Assembly (NCBI RefSeq): GCF_900163785.1
Contig: NZ_FUKN01000013.1
Location: 248,001-312,000, forward strand
DNA length: 64,000 nucleotides
DNA from: Psychrobacter sp. JB385
Lineage (GTDB): Bacteria; Pseudomonadota; Gammaproteobacteria; Pseudomonadales; Moraxellaceae
Direction: 5' to 3'
Under the pieces are notes generated by a model. The model made no database searches. It saw only the letters and a program-made list of their open reading frames with translations, and was not told where the DNA came from. Shown piece by piece: positions 49,313 through 58,879 of this stretch. Within the stretch, counting starts at the first letter, position 1, and each line of letters opens with the position of its first letter. Both the position numbers and the translations under genes were made by a program.

Positions 49313-50485
49313 ATGTCAGAAGACCAAACAATGAGTGCAGAAGAGTTTCAGAATCAATATCTTAATGATGAGTCTCAGAACTTTGACAGTGAGGTAGAGT
49401 ATGATTTGGAGACAGGACTTCTTGCTGAGCAGGGTGAATTTGCCAATTTGCACGCCGAGCTAGAAGAAGCACGCGAGCAGCTGGTCAGTATCCGTGATTT
49501 TATTCGTTTTTCGGTGACTCAATTACGTAATTATGATGTGGTCGTTGCACAAGGTACTACGGATGAGTTTGCAGAAGCATCAGCCATTGTCTTACATTCT
49601 TTGTCTTTGGACTGGTCAGCAAATGAGCAAATTCTCGATTGTCGTCTAACCACATCAGAAAAACAGGTGGTACTAGACTTATTAGAAGAGCGTATCGCTG
49701 AGCGTAAACCACTGAGTTATTTGATTAACCTGTCCTACTTCTGTGATTTGCCTTTTTATGTTGATGAACGTGTCTTAATCCCGCGCTCACCCATCGCAGA
49801 ATTGATTCGTCAACAATTTCATCCTTACTTTGAAGTAAATGAGCTGGCCAAACCGCTTAAAATCGGTATGAATGAGCAGAAGGCGAGTTTTTATGATCAC
49901 GGTCTAGACGTGAAACAGTTGTCACAACCTGAGCGTATTTTAGACTTGTGTACTGGGTCAGGTTGTATTGCTATTGCGCTTGCAACGCGTTTTGTTGATG
50001 CATTAGTCGATGCTGTAGATATTGATAAAGGCGCATTAGAAGTAGCCATGGTCAACGTCGATCATCATGATCTTGGTCATCAAGTCAATGTAATCGAATC
50101 TGATTTATTTGCTAAAATTCCAACTGAAAATCAATACGAGCTGATCGTTACCAACCCACCTTATGTTGATGCGGCTATCATGGCAGATCTGCCGCCTGAA
50201 TTTTTATATGAGCCTGAGCATGCATTAGCTGCGGGTCAAGATGGTCTGGATTTGGTACATCGTATCTTATTTGAAGCGCCAGATTATCTCAGTCCAGAAG
50301 GCTTGCTGATTTGTGAAGTGGGCGATAGTGAATGGGCATTGAAACAAGCTTATCCTGAAATTCAGTTTGATTGGCTCAAGTTTGCTCATGGTGGACATGG
50401 GGTTTTTGCGATTACTTATGATGAGTTAGTGGCAAATCGTCAGCTGTTTGCAGCTTACGTTCAATTGTTAGATAGTATGCAGTAA
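49313..50485 (+). CDS. prmB: Ribosomal protein L3 glutamine methyltransferase
   Basis: N5-methylates a glutamine of L3. Residues 50-130 form the helical substrate domain, and the [21 protein letters not shown] segment near 140 is typical of PrmB. The SAM motif is [16 protein letters not shown], and the catalytic NPPY lies near 281. ATG 49313 follows AAGG by six bases. An acidic N-terminal extension of about 45 residues is unusual. aroC follows after about 60 bases, as in many gammaproteobacteria. Confidence 0.93.
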   Translation: MSEDQTMSAEEFQNQYLNDESQNFDSEVEYDLETGLLAEQGEFANLHAELEEAREQLVSIRDFIRFSVTQLRNYDVVVAQGTTDEFAEASAIVLHSLSLDWSANEQILDCRLTTSEKQVVLDLLEERIAERKPLSYLINLSYFCDLPFYVDERVLIPRSPIAELIRQQFHPYFEVNELAKPLKIGMNEQKASFYDHGLDVKQLSQPERILDLCTGSGCIAIALATRFVDALVDAVDIDKGALEVAMVNVDHHDLGHQVNVIESDLFAKIPTENQYELIVTNPPYVDAAIMADLPPEFLYEPEHALAAGQDGLDLVHRILFEAPDYLSPEGLLICEVGDSEWALKQAYPEIQFDWLKFAHGGHGVFAITYDELVANRQLFAAYVQLLDSMQ

Positions 50486-50546
50486 GCAACATTATAAAAG
50501 ATTGGTCAATGAAGCATCAGTCGCATTTACGGGTTTAAGGATAGAT

Positions 50547-51650
50547 ATGGCAGGCAATAGTATTGGACAGGTTTTTACTGTGACCACTTGTGGTGAGTCA
50601 CATGGCGCAGGTCTTATGGCAATCGTCGATGGCGTACCACCAGGTCTAGCACTGTCTGAAGATGATTTACAAGTGGATTTGGATCGCCGCAAACCCGGAA
50701 CTTCTAAATACTCGACCCAGCGCCGTGAGTCTGATGAAGTCGAGATTATCTCAGGTGTCTTTGAAGGTAAGACAACAGGCACATCCATCGGATTGCTGAT
50801 TCGTAATACCAATCAAAAGTCAAAAGACTATAGTGAGATCAAAGACACGTTCCGTCCCGGTCATGCCGATTATACGTATAGTATGAAATATGGTTTTCGT
50901 GATTACCGTGGCGGTGGTCGCTCGTCAGCACGCGAGACAGCAATGCGAGTAGCGGCTGGTGCTATTGCTAAGAAATATCTGCACGATCGCCTAGGCGTGC
51001 AAATTCATGGTCATGTGACTCAGATTGGTAATGAGCACAGTCAAGTGCTAGAGCCGAGCCAGATAGACTGGGAGTTTGTGAACAGCAATCCGTTTTTTTG
51101 TGCGGATGCGGATGCCGTATCCCGTTTTGAAATATTAATAGATAGCTTACGCCGTGAAGGCACCAGTTGTGGTGCTCGGCTTGAAGTCATCGCCAGTGGC
51201 GTTCCTGTTGGACTTGGTGAGCCTGTGTTCGATCGTTTGGATGCAGACATCGCCCATGCCATGATGAGCATCAATGCGGTCAAAGGGATCGAGATTGGCG
51301 ATGGTATGGCAGTAGCAGGACAGTTTGGGCATCGCTCCCGTGACGAGATGACGCCAGATGGATTCACAGCCAATCATGCAGGTGGCATCTTGGGTGGTAT
51401 TTCATCGGGTCAAGATATTCGTGTGAGTATCGCCCTCAAGCCTACGTCTAGTATTACAACGGCGGGCAAAAGCATTAATACGCAAGGCGAGGCAGTTGAT
51501 ATGTTGACCAAAGGTCGTCATGATCCTTGTGTTGGTGTACGTGCAACGCCTATCGCTGAGGCCATGTTAGCGATTGTACTGCTCGATCATTATCTACGTC
51601 ACCGCGGTCAAAATATGGATGTGAAGCCGCCAGTGCAGGCGATTATTTAG
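50547..51650 (+). CDS. aroC: Chorismate synthase
   Basis: Makes chorismate from EPSP with reduced flavin. It starts [20 protein letters not shown], with the conserved His, and shows [13 protein letters not shown], the [10 protein letters not shown] region and [21 protein letters not shown]. The start at 50547 follows AAGGA. It has 367 residues, the normal length. It ends before a very strong terminator. Confidence 0.98.
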   Translation: MAGNSIGQVFTVTTCGESHGAGLMAIVDGVPPGLALSEDDLQVDLDRRKPGTSKYSTQRRESDEVEIISGVFEGKTTGTSIGLLIRNTNQKSKDYSEIKDTFRPGHADYTYSMKYGFRDYRGGGRSSARETAMRVAAGAIAKKYLHDRLGVQIHGHVTQIGNEHSQVLEPSQIDWEFVNSNPFFCADADAVSRFEILIDSLRREGTSCGARLEVIASGVPVGLGEPVFDRLDADIAHAMMSINAVKGIEIGDGMAVAGQFGHRSRDEMTPDGFTANHAGGILGGISSGQDIRVSIALKPTSSITTAGKSINTQGEAVDMLTKGRHDPCVGVRATPIAEAMLAIVLLDHYLRHRGQNMDVKPPVQAII

Positions 51651-51670
51651 ACAGTTAAAGATATTTATTA

Positions 51671-51721
51671 GCCCTTGGTCGTTTCTGATAATAGTTTATT
51701 AGAAACGACCAAGGGCTTTTC
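51671..51721 (+). terminator. aroC terminator, 16-bp perfect stem
   Basis: Sixteen-base arms (51671-51686 and 51701-51716), GC-rich at the base, 14-base loop, then TTTTC. Ends the prmB-aroC unit. Confidence 0.93.
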
Positions 51722-51784
51722 TATGGCTTTAAAAAAGTTCAGAAATGATTTGGAGGAATGCTAATCAGTTTAATAGTAAAGGCC

Positions 51785-51985
51785 TTAAGCCGCCAACTGA
51801 TAATCTTCAATCGTCACGCATTGCTGATGTCGAAACACCAATAGTAGCTGCTGGCTAGGAATGGCAAGCCAATGCCCAAAAGCGATGCTATCAAAGCCTG
51901 CTTGTGACAAAGCCAGCAGACAGTAATCACGACTATGTCCTAAGCAGTTTTCTATTATTTGCGGTTGCGGAGTCAAATGTTGCAT
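51785..51985 (-). CDS. Small hypothetical protein
   Basis: 66 residues, rich in Gln, Leu and His, with three Cys. No helix of membrane type and no family recognised. ATG 51985 has GAGAGG nine bases upstream, which supports it as a gene. It lies downstream of creBC on the same strand but is separated from creC by 170 bases. Confidence 0.5.
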   Translation of the reverse strand: MQHLTPQPQIIENCLGHSRDYCLLALSQAGFDSIAFGHWLAIPSQQLLLVFRHQQCVTIEDYQLAA

Positions 51986-52157
51986 CAATTTTTACCTCTC
52001 ATGGTGATAACGAATGTGATTGACGCTATTGTAAAATAAAGAGATAGAAAATCTGTGCAGCAATGATGGAAAGTTAATGGACTGTCATTCATCTATAAGG
52101 TTATAGAGATACTAAAGCTGCCTACTGAAATCAGGTATATGGATTTACTGAATATCG

Positions 52158-53903
52158 TCATTCCTTAGCCAAGGGTAGAGTGATACGGACCACCACGCCA
52201 GAAAGCTGACTCATGGCCGTATTATCTTGATCGCTATTTGCCATCATATTGTTAATGGTAACTTGACCACCATGATGTTCGATGACTTGCTTGACTAAGG
52301 TTAAACCCAGACCTGTCCCTTTTTTAATGGTGTTATGAGACACATTAGGCGTTTCTTGATGGAGATGTTGAGATGAGTCATTGTTCGTTAGGTTGCTGGC
52401 AGAGTAGTTGGTAGAGTGATGCGTAGTCTGACTTTGATGCGATAGGCTAAAGTAACGATCAAATGCTTTATTGACCGCATACTCAGGTAGCAATTTGCCA
52501 TCATTAAATATATCGATTGTCACCATAGTTGCGGTGTGACGCATATCAATGATGACTGTATTTTGGGCAAAATGAATCGCATTGTCCAATATATTCTGTA
52601 GCACTTGTACGAGCCAAAACTGGTCAGCAAGAACGCTGATGTTTGCGGTTAGATTGGACTGTGGGTTGTCTGTTTCGGTAAAACATACGTTATCAATGTA
52701 GATTTTGATGGGTGGCAAGTGCTGCTGTTGCAGTTTGGCGGCGTTGTCTTTTGCCAGACTTTGTAATAATGGCAATAAAGGCGTTAATTTACGATTGAGT
52801 TTAAAAGTCGGTTGTTCAATTTTAGCAAGTAATAGTAAGCGATCAATTAGATGCTGCATTTTTATACTTTGCTCGCCAATGGTGTGAATAAGCATTTGCC
52901 GATCGTCCTCATCAAGCCCGCTGTCCTCTAAAAGCTCACTGCTGGCTCGAATGGCCGTGAGAGGGCTTTTGAGTTCATGGGTAAGAGTATGAACATAATC
53001 GGTGACGTAGTCTCGATTTTCTAATTGGTGCTTCATCGACTCAATTGTATCTGTTAGGCTATTGAGCTCACGGCCTAGGTAGAAGTAAGGTTTTTTGGTG
53101 TCTTCAGCGAGCGCACTGGTATATTGAGTCACCAAAGTGATGCTTTGCTTGAGCCACCATGCCACCAATCCTGCTAAGATAAGGGCTGCAATGCTCATCA
53201 GTAATGCAGTAATAAACATGCGATTGCGAGTGTTATCCAAATAAGGCAGCACGCTAGCGATGGGCTTACCAACACTCACCACACCAATCAGCTCACCTCT
53301 AGCATTTTTTATGGGTTGTGCCACGTACATGATCGTACCGTCACGCTGATTATAATTTTGGGTAGTACTTCTTGCTCCATATTGACCATTTAAAGTCAGA
53401 TACACATCATTCCAGCGGCTATAGTCTTGTCCTTCGTCATTGTCAGGCTCAGGTAGTGAGTCGTAAATGACAACGCCTGTCTTATCTGTTACGTATACCC
53501 GAAAGCTGCTATAACCTTCGTGCTTATATTCTGGTGTTATGTCACTATTCATTGTTGGTAAACCAATGAATGCTGTATCTAAATTGGCTTGATAACTAGC
53601 CTCATACAGTTGCCCTGAAGATAGCGGTAGCTGCAGATTTGCCGCCAGAAACTTACTGGTATCGAGCAAGGTATCTTCGATGACTTGCTGTGCCGTTGGT
53701 TTGACATAGCCAAATAACTGAGTAAAAGCCACCACCCCGCAAATCACCAAAACCAAAGCCACTGCCAACCAAATTCTAAAAAAAATACTCAGATTCAGTG
53801 AGCGTTTTGGCTCATCAGTTTGTTGTGCCGTACCAATAGGGTGCAGTTTTGCATACCAATTACTTTGGCTGTTGTGGCTAGTGTCGCCGGCTTTATGAGT
53901 CAT
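52158..53903 (-). CDS. creC: CreC-like sensor histidine kinase
   Basis: Inner-membrane sensor: a cytoplasmic tail, a helix (about 32-53), a periplasmic sensor domain, a second helix (about 225-245), HAMP, then the phospho-acceptor His in LTHELKSPLTAIRAS near residue 306, the N-box NILDNAIHF and the G-box KKGTGLGLTLVKQ. About 45 residues rich in Ser, His, Asn and Thr are inserted in the ATP-lid region, making 581 residues against about 475 in E. coli. creB precedes it by 39 bases. Confidence 0.8.
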   Translation of the reverse strand: MTHKAGDTSHNSQSNWYAKLHPIGTAQQTDEPKRSLNLSIFFRIWLAVALVLVICGVVAFTQLFGYVKPTAQQVIEDTLLDTSKFLAANLQLPLSSGQLYEASYQANLDTAFIGLPTMNSDITPEYKHEGYSSFRVYVTDKTGVVIYDSLPEPDNDEGQDYSRWNDVYLTLNGQYGARSTTQNYNQRDGTIMYVAQPIKNARGELIGVVSVGKPIASVLPYLDNTRNRMFITALLMSIAALILAGLVAWWLKQSITLVTQYTSALAEDTKKPYFYLGRELNSLTDTIESMKHQLENRDYVTDYVHTLTHELKSPLTAIRASSELLEDSGLDEDDRQMLIHTIGEQSIKMQHLIDRLLLLAKIEQPTFKLNRKLTPLLPLLQSLAKDNAAKLQQQHLPPIKIYIDNVCFTETDNPQSNLTANISVLADQFWLVQVLQNILDNAIHFAQNTVIIDMRHTATMVTIDIFNDGKLLPEYAVNKAFDRYFSLSHQSQTTHHSTNYSASNLTNNDSSQHLHQETPNVSHNTIKKGTGLGLTLVKQVIEHHGGQVTINNMMANSDQDNTAMSQLSGVVVRITLPLAKE

Positions 53904-53942
53904 GATTTGATCAAAGTAATTTGAAGTTGTGAGATGATAGTA

Positions 53943-54722
53943 CTAAGCTTGACATAATCCATACCCCAATCCGCGATGTGTATGAATCACATCGGTGCTT
54001 GCATCAACGGTTGCTAGCTGTTTTCGAATGGACTTGATATGACTGTCTATCGTCCGCGCTAGGCGATGATCTGGATAATCACTGACGGCACTTAAAAGTT
54101 GCTCGCGACTAAAGACTTGATTGGGTGCTTGCAATAAAGTTAATAAAATTTTGCGCTCTGTATTACTCAGCTCAAGCTTTTGTTCTTGCCATGTCAAAGA
54201 GTAATTGAGCGGTTGGTAATGCCAAACGCCAGATTGACAGTTGAAGGTTAAGGCTTGCCCCGACATAGGATTAGTAGCGTTATTAGTGGTCGTATTTTCT
54301 GTCGCTGTCTGAGTAGCGGATTGCTGTGATAGTAGTTGCTCGCGTCGCCAAATAGCTTTCAGACGAGCAACCAGTTCTCGCGGACTAAAGGGTTTGGCAC
54401 AATAATCATCACCGCCCATCTCTAACCCTAAGATACGATCGACTTCCTCACTACGAGCTGTCAAAAACACGATAGGGATATCACTTAACGCATCAATATC
54501 AGTGCTATGGCGTATTTGTTGGCATAAGCTTAAACCGTCACCATCTGGCAAACCAACATCTAAAATAATCGCTGATAGATTCCTTGCCTCATCACTACGT
54601 AGCATCGGCAGCACGCTACTGGCATTGTCCAGCCATGTCATCTTCCAACCTTCACGTTTGCAAGTGACTTTTAGCGACATTGCGATAGCTGGATCATCTT
54701 CTACTAATAAAATGTGGGTCAT
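53943..54722 (-). CDS. creB: CreB-like response regulator
   Basis: OmpR/PhoB-class regulator of 259 residues. The receiver domain has Asp9/Asp10 and the phospho-acceptor Asp55 (IILDVGLPDGDG), plus the conserved Lys in AKPFSPREL. A linker of about 40 polar residues precedes the C-terminal winged helix. ATG 54722 (MTHILLVEDD) is the start; the upstream frame is hydrophobic non-coding sequence. In E. coli CreBC governs carbon and peptidoglycan responses; in Pseudomonas and Aeromonas, beta-lactamase. Confidence 0.8.
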   Translation of the reverse strand: MTHILLVEDDPAIAMSLKVTCKREGWKMTWLDNASSVLPMLRSDEARNLSAIILDVGLPDGDGLSLCQQIRHSTDIDALSDIPIVFLTARSEEVDRILGLEMGGDDYCAKPFSPRELVARLKAIWRREQLLSQQSATQTATENTTTNNATNPMSGQALTFNCQSGVWHYQPLNYSLTWQEQKLELSNTERKILLTLLQAPNQVFSREQLLSAVSDYPDHRLARTIDSHIKSIRKQLATVDASTDVIHTHRGLGYGLCQA

Positions 54723-54969
54723 AAGCGCTGTATCGTTATATAAGAGAAAATGGGTTGAGATAAATGATTTCTTAATACTCATTGAGATAAGGGTGTTGAA
54801 AAATGATAGTAGGACGTCATACAGTAGCGAGAGTATCAATCATATACTGATTGAATAATCGTAGCATAAAAGCCGTTTGAGGTTTTACTCCAAGTCCTCA
54901 AAAGGTGTGAAAAGTTAATGGAAATTAGACTGCGCCTCATTGGTTTTTTGGCTAAAGATTGTGAAATAA

Positions 54970-54997
54970 TTAGCACCATTACGAGTAAAACTATAAT
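54970..54997 (+). promoter_or_regulatory. Candidate esterase promoter
   Basis: TTAGCA (54970-54975), 16 bases, then a perfect TATAAT (54992-54997), about 70 bases before the esterase ATG. The 54723-55068 gap holds no gene and must also carry the creB promoter. Confidence 0.42.
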
Positions 54998-55068
54998 ATA
55001 CGGTAACGGTTTAATTTATTAAAAATACAAATGTGGGTATGTCCCACTTTTAAAGGAATTTAGAAAAA

Positions 55069-55740
55069 ATGAGTCATTATTTAGATACTGTGATTGTTGA
55101 GCATAATCCCTCACAAAAAAAGATAGACAGAGCTGTCATTTGGCTTCATGGCTTGGGTGCCAGCGGTCATGACTTTGAGCCAGTCGTACCGCAATTAGGT
55201 TTGTCTGATGACATGGCTGTACGTTTTATTTTTCCGCATGCGCCTAAGCGTCCCGTAACTGTTAATGGTGGTATGATAATGCCAGCATGGTACGATATTT
55301 TGGAGATGAGCCTTGAGCGTAAAGTGGATGTCGCTCAGATCGAAGAGTCTTCTCAACAAATACAAGATTTGATTAGCCGTGAGATTGAACAAGGTGTCGC
55401 GCCTGAGCATATCGTCATTGCAGGATTTTCGCAGGGCGGGGCAGTGGCTTATCATGTAGCCTTAGGTTATCCGGATCGTTTGGCTGGCTTGATGACTTTA
55501 TCCACTTATCTGGCGACCAATGATAATATCAATTATAGTACTGCTAATAAAGACATGCCGATTCTCATTGAGCATGGCAGTCATGATCCAGTCGTTCCTG
55601 TGATTCTAGGCGAGCAGGCAAACCAGCTGCTAACTGACAAAGGCTATAATGTTGAATACAATACTTATCCGATGGCGCATCAGGTCTGTATGCCGCAAAT
55701 TCAAAATATAGGTAAATGGCTAAATAAAATCTTGGCTTAA
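55069..55740 (+). CDS. Carboxylesterase / phospholipase-type alpha/beta hydrolase
   Basis: Cytoplasmic serine hydrolase of 223 residues, of the family containing acyl-protein thioesterase and Pseudomonas esterase II. The catalytic triad is Ser121 (GFSQGG), Asp173 (HGSHDPVVP) and His204 (YPMAHQV). The oxyanion loop LHGLGASGHDFEP lies at 26-38. AAGGAATT precedes the ATG. The natural substrate cannot be told. Confidence 0.9.
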   Translation: MSHYLDTVIVEHNPSQKKIDRAVIWLHGLGASGHDFEPVVPQLGLSDDMAVRFIFPHAPKRPVTVNGGMIMPAWYDILEMSLERKVDVAQIEESSQQIQDLISREIEQGVAPEHIVIAGFSQGGAVAYHVALGYPDRLAGLMTLSTYLATNDNINYSTANKDMPILIEHGSHDPVVPVILGEQANQLLTDKGYNVEYNTYPMAHQVCMPQIQNIGKWLNKILA

Positions 55741-55782
55741 ACAATTGAGCTGTAACGTAATGTAATGACGCTTTCTTATCGG

Positions 55783-55812
55783 TTGAAATCCGGCCTATAA
55801 GTCATATATAAT
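55783..55812 (+). promoter_or_regulatory. ssrA promoter
   Basis: TTGAAA (55783-55788) and a perfect TATAAT (55807-55812) with an 18-base spacer, ending 14 bases before the mature 5' end of tmRNA, which fits a short leader removed by RNase P. Confidence 0.7.
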
Positions 55813-55825
55813 ACTCGACCTTATT

Positions 55826-56184
55826 GGGGATGTTCTGGCTTCGACGCTGGTGATGAAACTCAATGATGCATGTCGAGAGTGTATGTCCTCTCGTTAATCA
55901 AACATATATTGTTATAGTCGCAAACGACGAAACTTACGCTCTAGCAGCTTAAACCCTGCTTACTTAGTTGCTGATCACCTACAGTTGGTTAACTAAGTTG
56001 AAGCGTCCGCATGTAGGCTCGCCACAAGGGATTGTCTCAATCGCTTGGGTTCAAAAGTAGAGAATCGTCCAATCCATCCTGACTGTCGGATCGGTGCGGA
56101 CTAAAACTAAAGACAGAAACTAAACATGTAGATTCATGAGCGTAATGCCGGCGGACGCGGGTTCAACTCCCGCCATCTCCACCA
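55826..56184 (+). ncRNA. ssrA: tmRNA
   Basis: Rescues stalled ribosomes and tags their products for proteolysis. The 5' GGGGATG pairs with CATCTCC before the encoded ACCA end to make the tRNA-like acceptor. GGTTCAACTCCC gives the T arm. The tag frame at 55920-55952 reads ANDETYALAA then TAA, as in Acinetobacter. Length about 359. The 3' end is the integration site of the element that follows and stays intact because the element supplies or preserves the sequence. Confidence 0.97.
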
Positions 56185-56195
56185 AACACTAATTC

Positions 56196-56234
56196 AGGCT
56201 TACTCGTAGCGATACGGTAAGCCTTTATTTTTGG
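56196..56234 (+). terminator. ssrA terminator
   Basis: AGGCTTAC (56196-56203) with GTAAGCCT (56217-56224) followed by TTATTTTT. Because it lies beyond the ssrA 3' end, it may have been brought in by the integrated element. Confidence 0.8.
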
Positions 56235-56285
56235 GATTTTTTTAAGATTTAAGAGTGTATAGTAGTATAGCGTCTTATATAGAAT

Positions 56286-56334
56286 GTTGGTATTATTGTT
56301 GGTATTAGAGTTTATACATATGCTCAATACCAAC
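56286..56334. repeat. GTTGGTATT repeats before int
   Basis: GTTGGTATT occurs at 56286-56294 and 56298-56306 as direct copies 12 bases apart, and inverted as AATACCAAC at 56326-56334, just before the int ribosome site (AAAGGA). They may be integrase arm sites or an operator controlling int. Confidence 0.6.
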
Positions 56335-56347
56335 AAAGGATAGTCCT

Positions 56348-57589
56348 ATGCCCTTAACTCATACCGTTATCAATAAGCTACAGCCCAGTAGCACCTCTAT
56401 TGATACGAAGCGACCTGACAAGCATAGCGATGGTAACGGGCTGCAACTATGGGTTCGTTACACGGGCGTTAAGTCATGGATCAGCGCCTACCGATGGCAA
56501 GGCAAACAGCAAACCCTCACTATTGGCACTTATCCAGTAATGAGCCTTCAAAATGCACGCCAGCGCAACATTGAGATTAAACGCTTAATAGCTAATGGTG
56601 TGAACCCCAAAGACCACAAGAAAGAGCAACAAGCCAGCCAAGACGGTTTAAATGTTTTCGATAACATAGCCCAGTCATGGTATAGCGAGCGCAAGACCTA
56701 CCTAGCAGAAAGCACCTTTTCGCGTAACTACTCCGCTTATATGCGTGATATTAAGCCCTCTATTGGTCGAAAGAACATAAACGACATTACCGCGCCTGAT
56801 GTATTGGCTATCGGCAAGGCAGTAGAAAGCCGTGGAGCTAATGAAATGGCAAGGCGTATCATTAGAGAAGTAGGGCAGATATTCAAACATGCCATACGCA
56901 ATGGACTAGCTACGCATAACCCAGCCACAGACCTATCCGAAGCCATCAAGCCACACAGAACGACTAACCATCACCGCATTACGAGCCAGCAACTACCAAA
57001 ACTATTAACAGACATCAATGCTTATCAAGGTGATGTACTAGTGAAGCTAGGTTTATGGTTCTTATGCTATACGTTTGTGCGTACCAATGAATTACGCTTT
57101 ATGGAGTGGTCAGAGATTGACTATAAGGACGGCTTATGGCGCATACCAGCCGATAAGATGAAAGCCAAGCGTCTGCACCTTGTGCCACTAGCACCGCAAG
57201 CAATGGCGATACTAGAGCAGATCAAAGAACTAGGGTTTTCGGATAAGTACGTTTTTTTTAATACCTCAACCCGTAAGCCTTACAGCCAAAGCGCATTTAT
57301 TAATGCCCTATGGAATATGGGCTATAAAGGCAAAATGACGGGGCACGGTTTCCGTGGGCTTGCTAGTACCACATTGCATGAAAAAGAGTTTATGCACGAA
57401 GCGATAGAGCTACAGCTGGCACATGATAGAGAAAATAAGATAAGTGCAGCATACAACGGAGCGCAGCACTTGCCATACAGAATAAACATGATGAATGAAT
57501 GGGCAAACTTCATTGATGATGCTTACGCTGGCAAGTTGGATAACGTGATCCGTGCAGACTTCAAACAACACAAACAAAAGCTAGGCTAA
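56348..57589 (+). CDS. int: P4-type tyrosine integrase
   Basis: Catalyses site-specific integration at ssrA. The N-terminal DUF4102 arm-binding domain (about 1-95) is followed by a SAM-like core-binding domain and the catalytic domain with Arg245 (FVRTNEL), His333/Arg336 (HGFR), His359 and nucleophile Tyr369 (AAYNG). It has 413 residues, all catalytic residues present, so it is probably active. It is transcribed away from ssrA, into the element. Confidence 0.95.
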   Translation: MPLTHTVINKLQPSSTSIDTKRPDKHSDGNGLQLWVRYTGVKSWISAYRWQGKQQTLTIGTYPVMSLQNARQRNIEIKRLIANGVNPKDHKKEQQASQDGLNVFDNIAQSWYSERKTYLAESTFSRNYSAYMRDIKPSIGRKNINDITAPDVLAIGKAVESRGANEMARRIIREVGQIFKHAIRNGLATHNPATDLSEAIKPHRTTNHHRITSQQLPKLLTDINAYQGDVLVKLGLWFLCYTFVRTNELRFMEWSEIDYKDGLWRIPADKMKAKRLHLVPLAPQAMAILEQIKELGFSDKYVFFNTSTRKPYSQSAFINALWNMGYKGKMTGHGFRGLASTTLHEKEFMHEAIELQLAHDRENKISAAYNGAQHLPYRINMMNEWANFIDDAYAGKLDNVIRADFKQHKQKLG

Positions 57590-57640
57590 GGCTTAGCACC
57601 AACTATGCAAGGCTAGGACTAATTACCCGAAAGACAGCTA

Positions 57641-57705
57641 TTCACACCCTTAGGTTGTCACTGCCTTGCACCTATTTTTACTTAAGGGTGTAGTAGGGGT
57701 GTGAA
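57641..57705 (+). promoter_or_regulatory. Leader with alternative hairpins before the 304-residue gene
   Basis: TTCACACCC (57641-57649) can pair perfectly with GGGTGTGAA (57697-57705), which abuts the ATG and contains the ribosome site. The overlapping ACACCCTTA (57644-57652) can instead pair with TAAGGGTGT (57683-57691), freeing it. This is the form of an RNA switch, but could also be a set of operator dyads. Confidence 0.45.
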
Positions 57706-58620
57706 ATGATATTAGATTATTTAGATATAAGCCAAACGCTTGAATATCTTGAGAAAGAAACTGGGCATAAATACAATTTCGATAACTTGAAAGAGTTAAA
57801 TTTTTCTGGAAAGTTAGACGTTTTTTTTTATAAAACTTGCACTATTTACAATAGAGACCGTTCTGTTTACACTCCACCACCCGTAGAGGTATGCGGAAAT
57901 TTGGTCAGTCCATTTCCATATTACTTAGCTAATGGCGTCAAAGTAATAAAAGGGTTATTCTTTCTAAAAGATGTTTTAACTGACAATAATGACAATGAGT
58001 TTTTACACTTTAAGACCAAAGTAACCGTTGAGGCAGTTTATAAACAAACTAACATGTCGTTTGATGATGATCGTAATTATGACTATGAACGTGGTGATAC
58101 AGGCTATCTTTCAAGTGCTGAGTTTTTTGATATAGGGTATCTTCCCGATGGTAGTATGAATAGCTCTTTTTTACAAAATAAAGCAATATCTTCTATTAGT
58201 TATGACGAATTAAGGTTTAAAAAAGTACAACTGGATGAGCTCATAAATAGCCCAAAAGTTTGCACTATAACAGACGAAGGATTCAAAAATCTCAAAGATG
58301 AAAATAAAGAACAAAAACAAAGGATAGAAGAATTAGAGAAAGAAATAGCACAAATAAGGATGTCAACAGATGATCTTAAAGATGTGCCGTATCAATCATT
58401 TAAGGCTCTAGATAAGGTCATGTATGCAATGGCCAAACTTACTAAGTTGGATAATTCAAAGCCTTATAGTCAGAACAAACCTTCATTAAATGCCGAAATC
58501 ACCACAATATTGCAGAACGATGGTCTAGCACTTGAGTATCAAACTGTAGGCAAATGGCTATCAAGGATTAATGATGTGCAAAGTCCAATAAACGAGACTA
58601 TGGGATCGCATAAAAGTTAA
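57706..58620 (+). CDS. Element-borne protein of unknown function
   Basis: 304 residues, not recognised. The N-terminal 190 residues are mixed alpha/beta with many aromatic and acidic residues. A coiled coil follows (about 195-225, NLKDENKEQKQRIEELEKE), then a helical C-terminal domain with LNAEITTILQNDGL...QTVGKWLSRIN. Its base use is more AT-rich than its neighbours, which hints at separate acquisition. AGGGGTG precedes the ATG, and a terminator follows, so it is its own unit. Its position beside int is where cargo genes often lie. Confidence 0.6.
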   Translation: MILDYLDISQTLEYLEKETGHKYNFDNLKELNFSGKLDVFFYKTCTIYNRDRSVYTPPPVEVCGNLVSPFPYYLANGVKVIKGLFFLKDVLTDNNDNEFLHFKTKVTVEAVYKQTNMSFDDDRNYDYERGDTGYLSSAEFFDIGYLPDGSMNSSFLQNKAISSISYDELRFKKVQLDELINSPKVCTITDEGFKNLKDENKEQKQRIEELEKEIAQIRMSTDDLKDVPYQSFKALDKVMYAMAKLTKLDNSKPYSQNKPSLNAEITTILQNDGLALEYQTVGKWLSRINDVQSPINETMGSHKS

Positions 58621-58663
58621 GCCCAGTAATATCTGTATAGAGCTTAGAGTAAACTCTCCATTC

Positions 58664-58692
58664 TGACCCGCCATTGTGCGGGTTTTTTCTTG
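58664..58692 (+). terminator. Terminator after the 304-residue gene
   Basis: ACCCGC/GCGGGT stem with a CATTGT loop and a run of six T residues. Confidence 0.85.
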
Positions 58693-58879
58693 TCTAAAAA
58701 CTTATTCTTGCATAAGAAAAATAAAGGTTATCTACAGTAGATAGGTTGCTGTCTACTATAGAACCTTATGAGGTCTCTATTCTTTAATCTATAAGCTAGC
58801 TAAAGCGGCTAAGTCGCTTGCTTAAACGCCAAACACCTAAGAGATGGTTTAGGTTGGCAGCACTTAGAGAGGTAAAATT
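58693..58879 (+). other. Leader region before the ejection-type genes
   Basis: Contains a short ATCTAC/GTAGAT dyad near 58730 and a ten-pair stem-loop with a three-base bulge (58828-58858), which ends 22 bases before the next ATG. This region likely carries the promoter of the phage cassette. Confidence 0.4.

Noticed and set aside
54723..55068. CreB-type TTCAC direct-repeat binding site
   Set aside because: Only a single TTCAC-like half was found; no properly spaced pair.
56120..56184. Exact attachment core in ssrA
   Set aside because: It cannot be delimited without the right-hand copy, which is outside the window.
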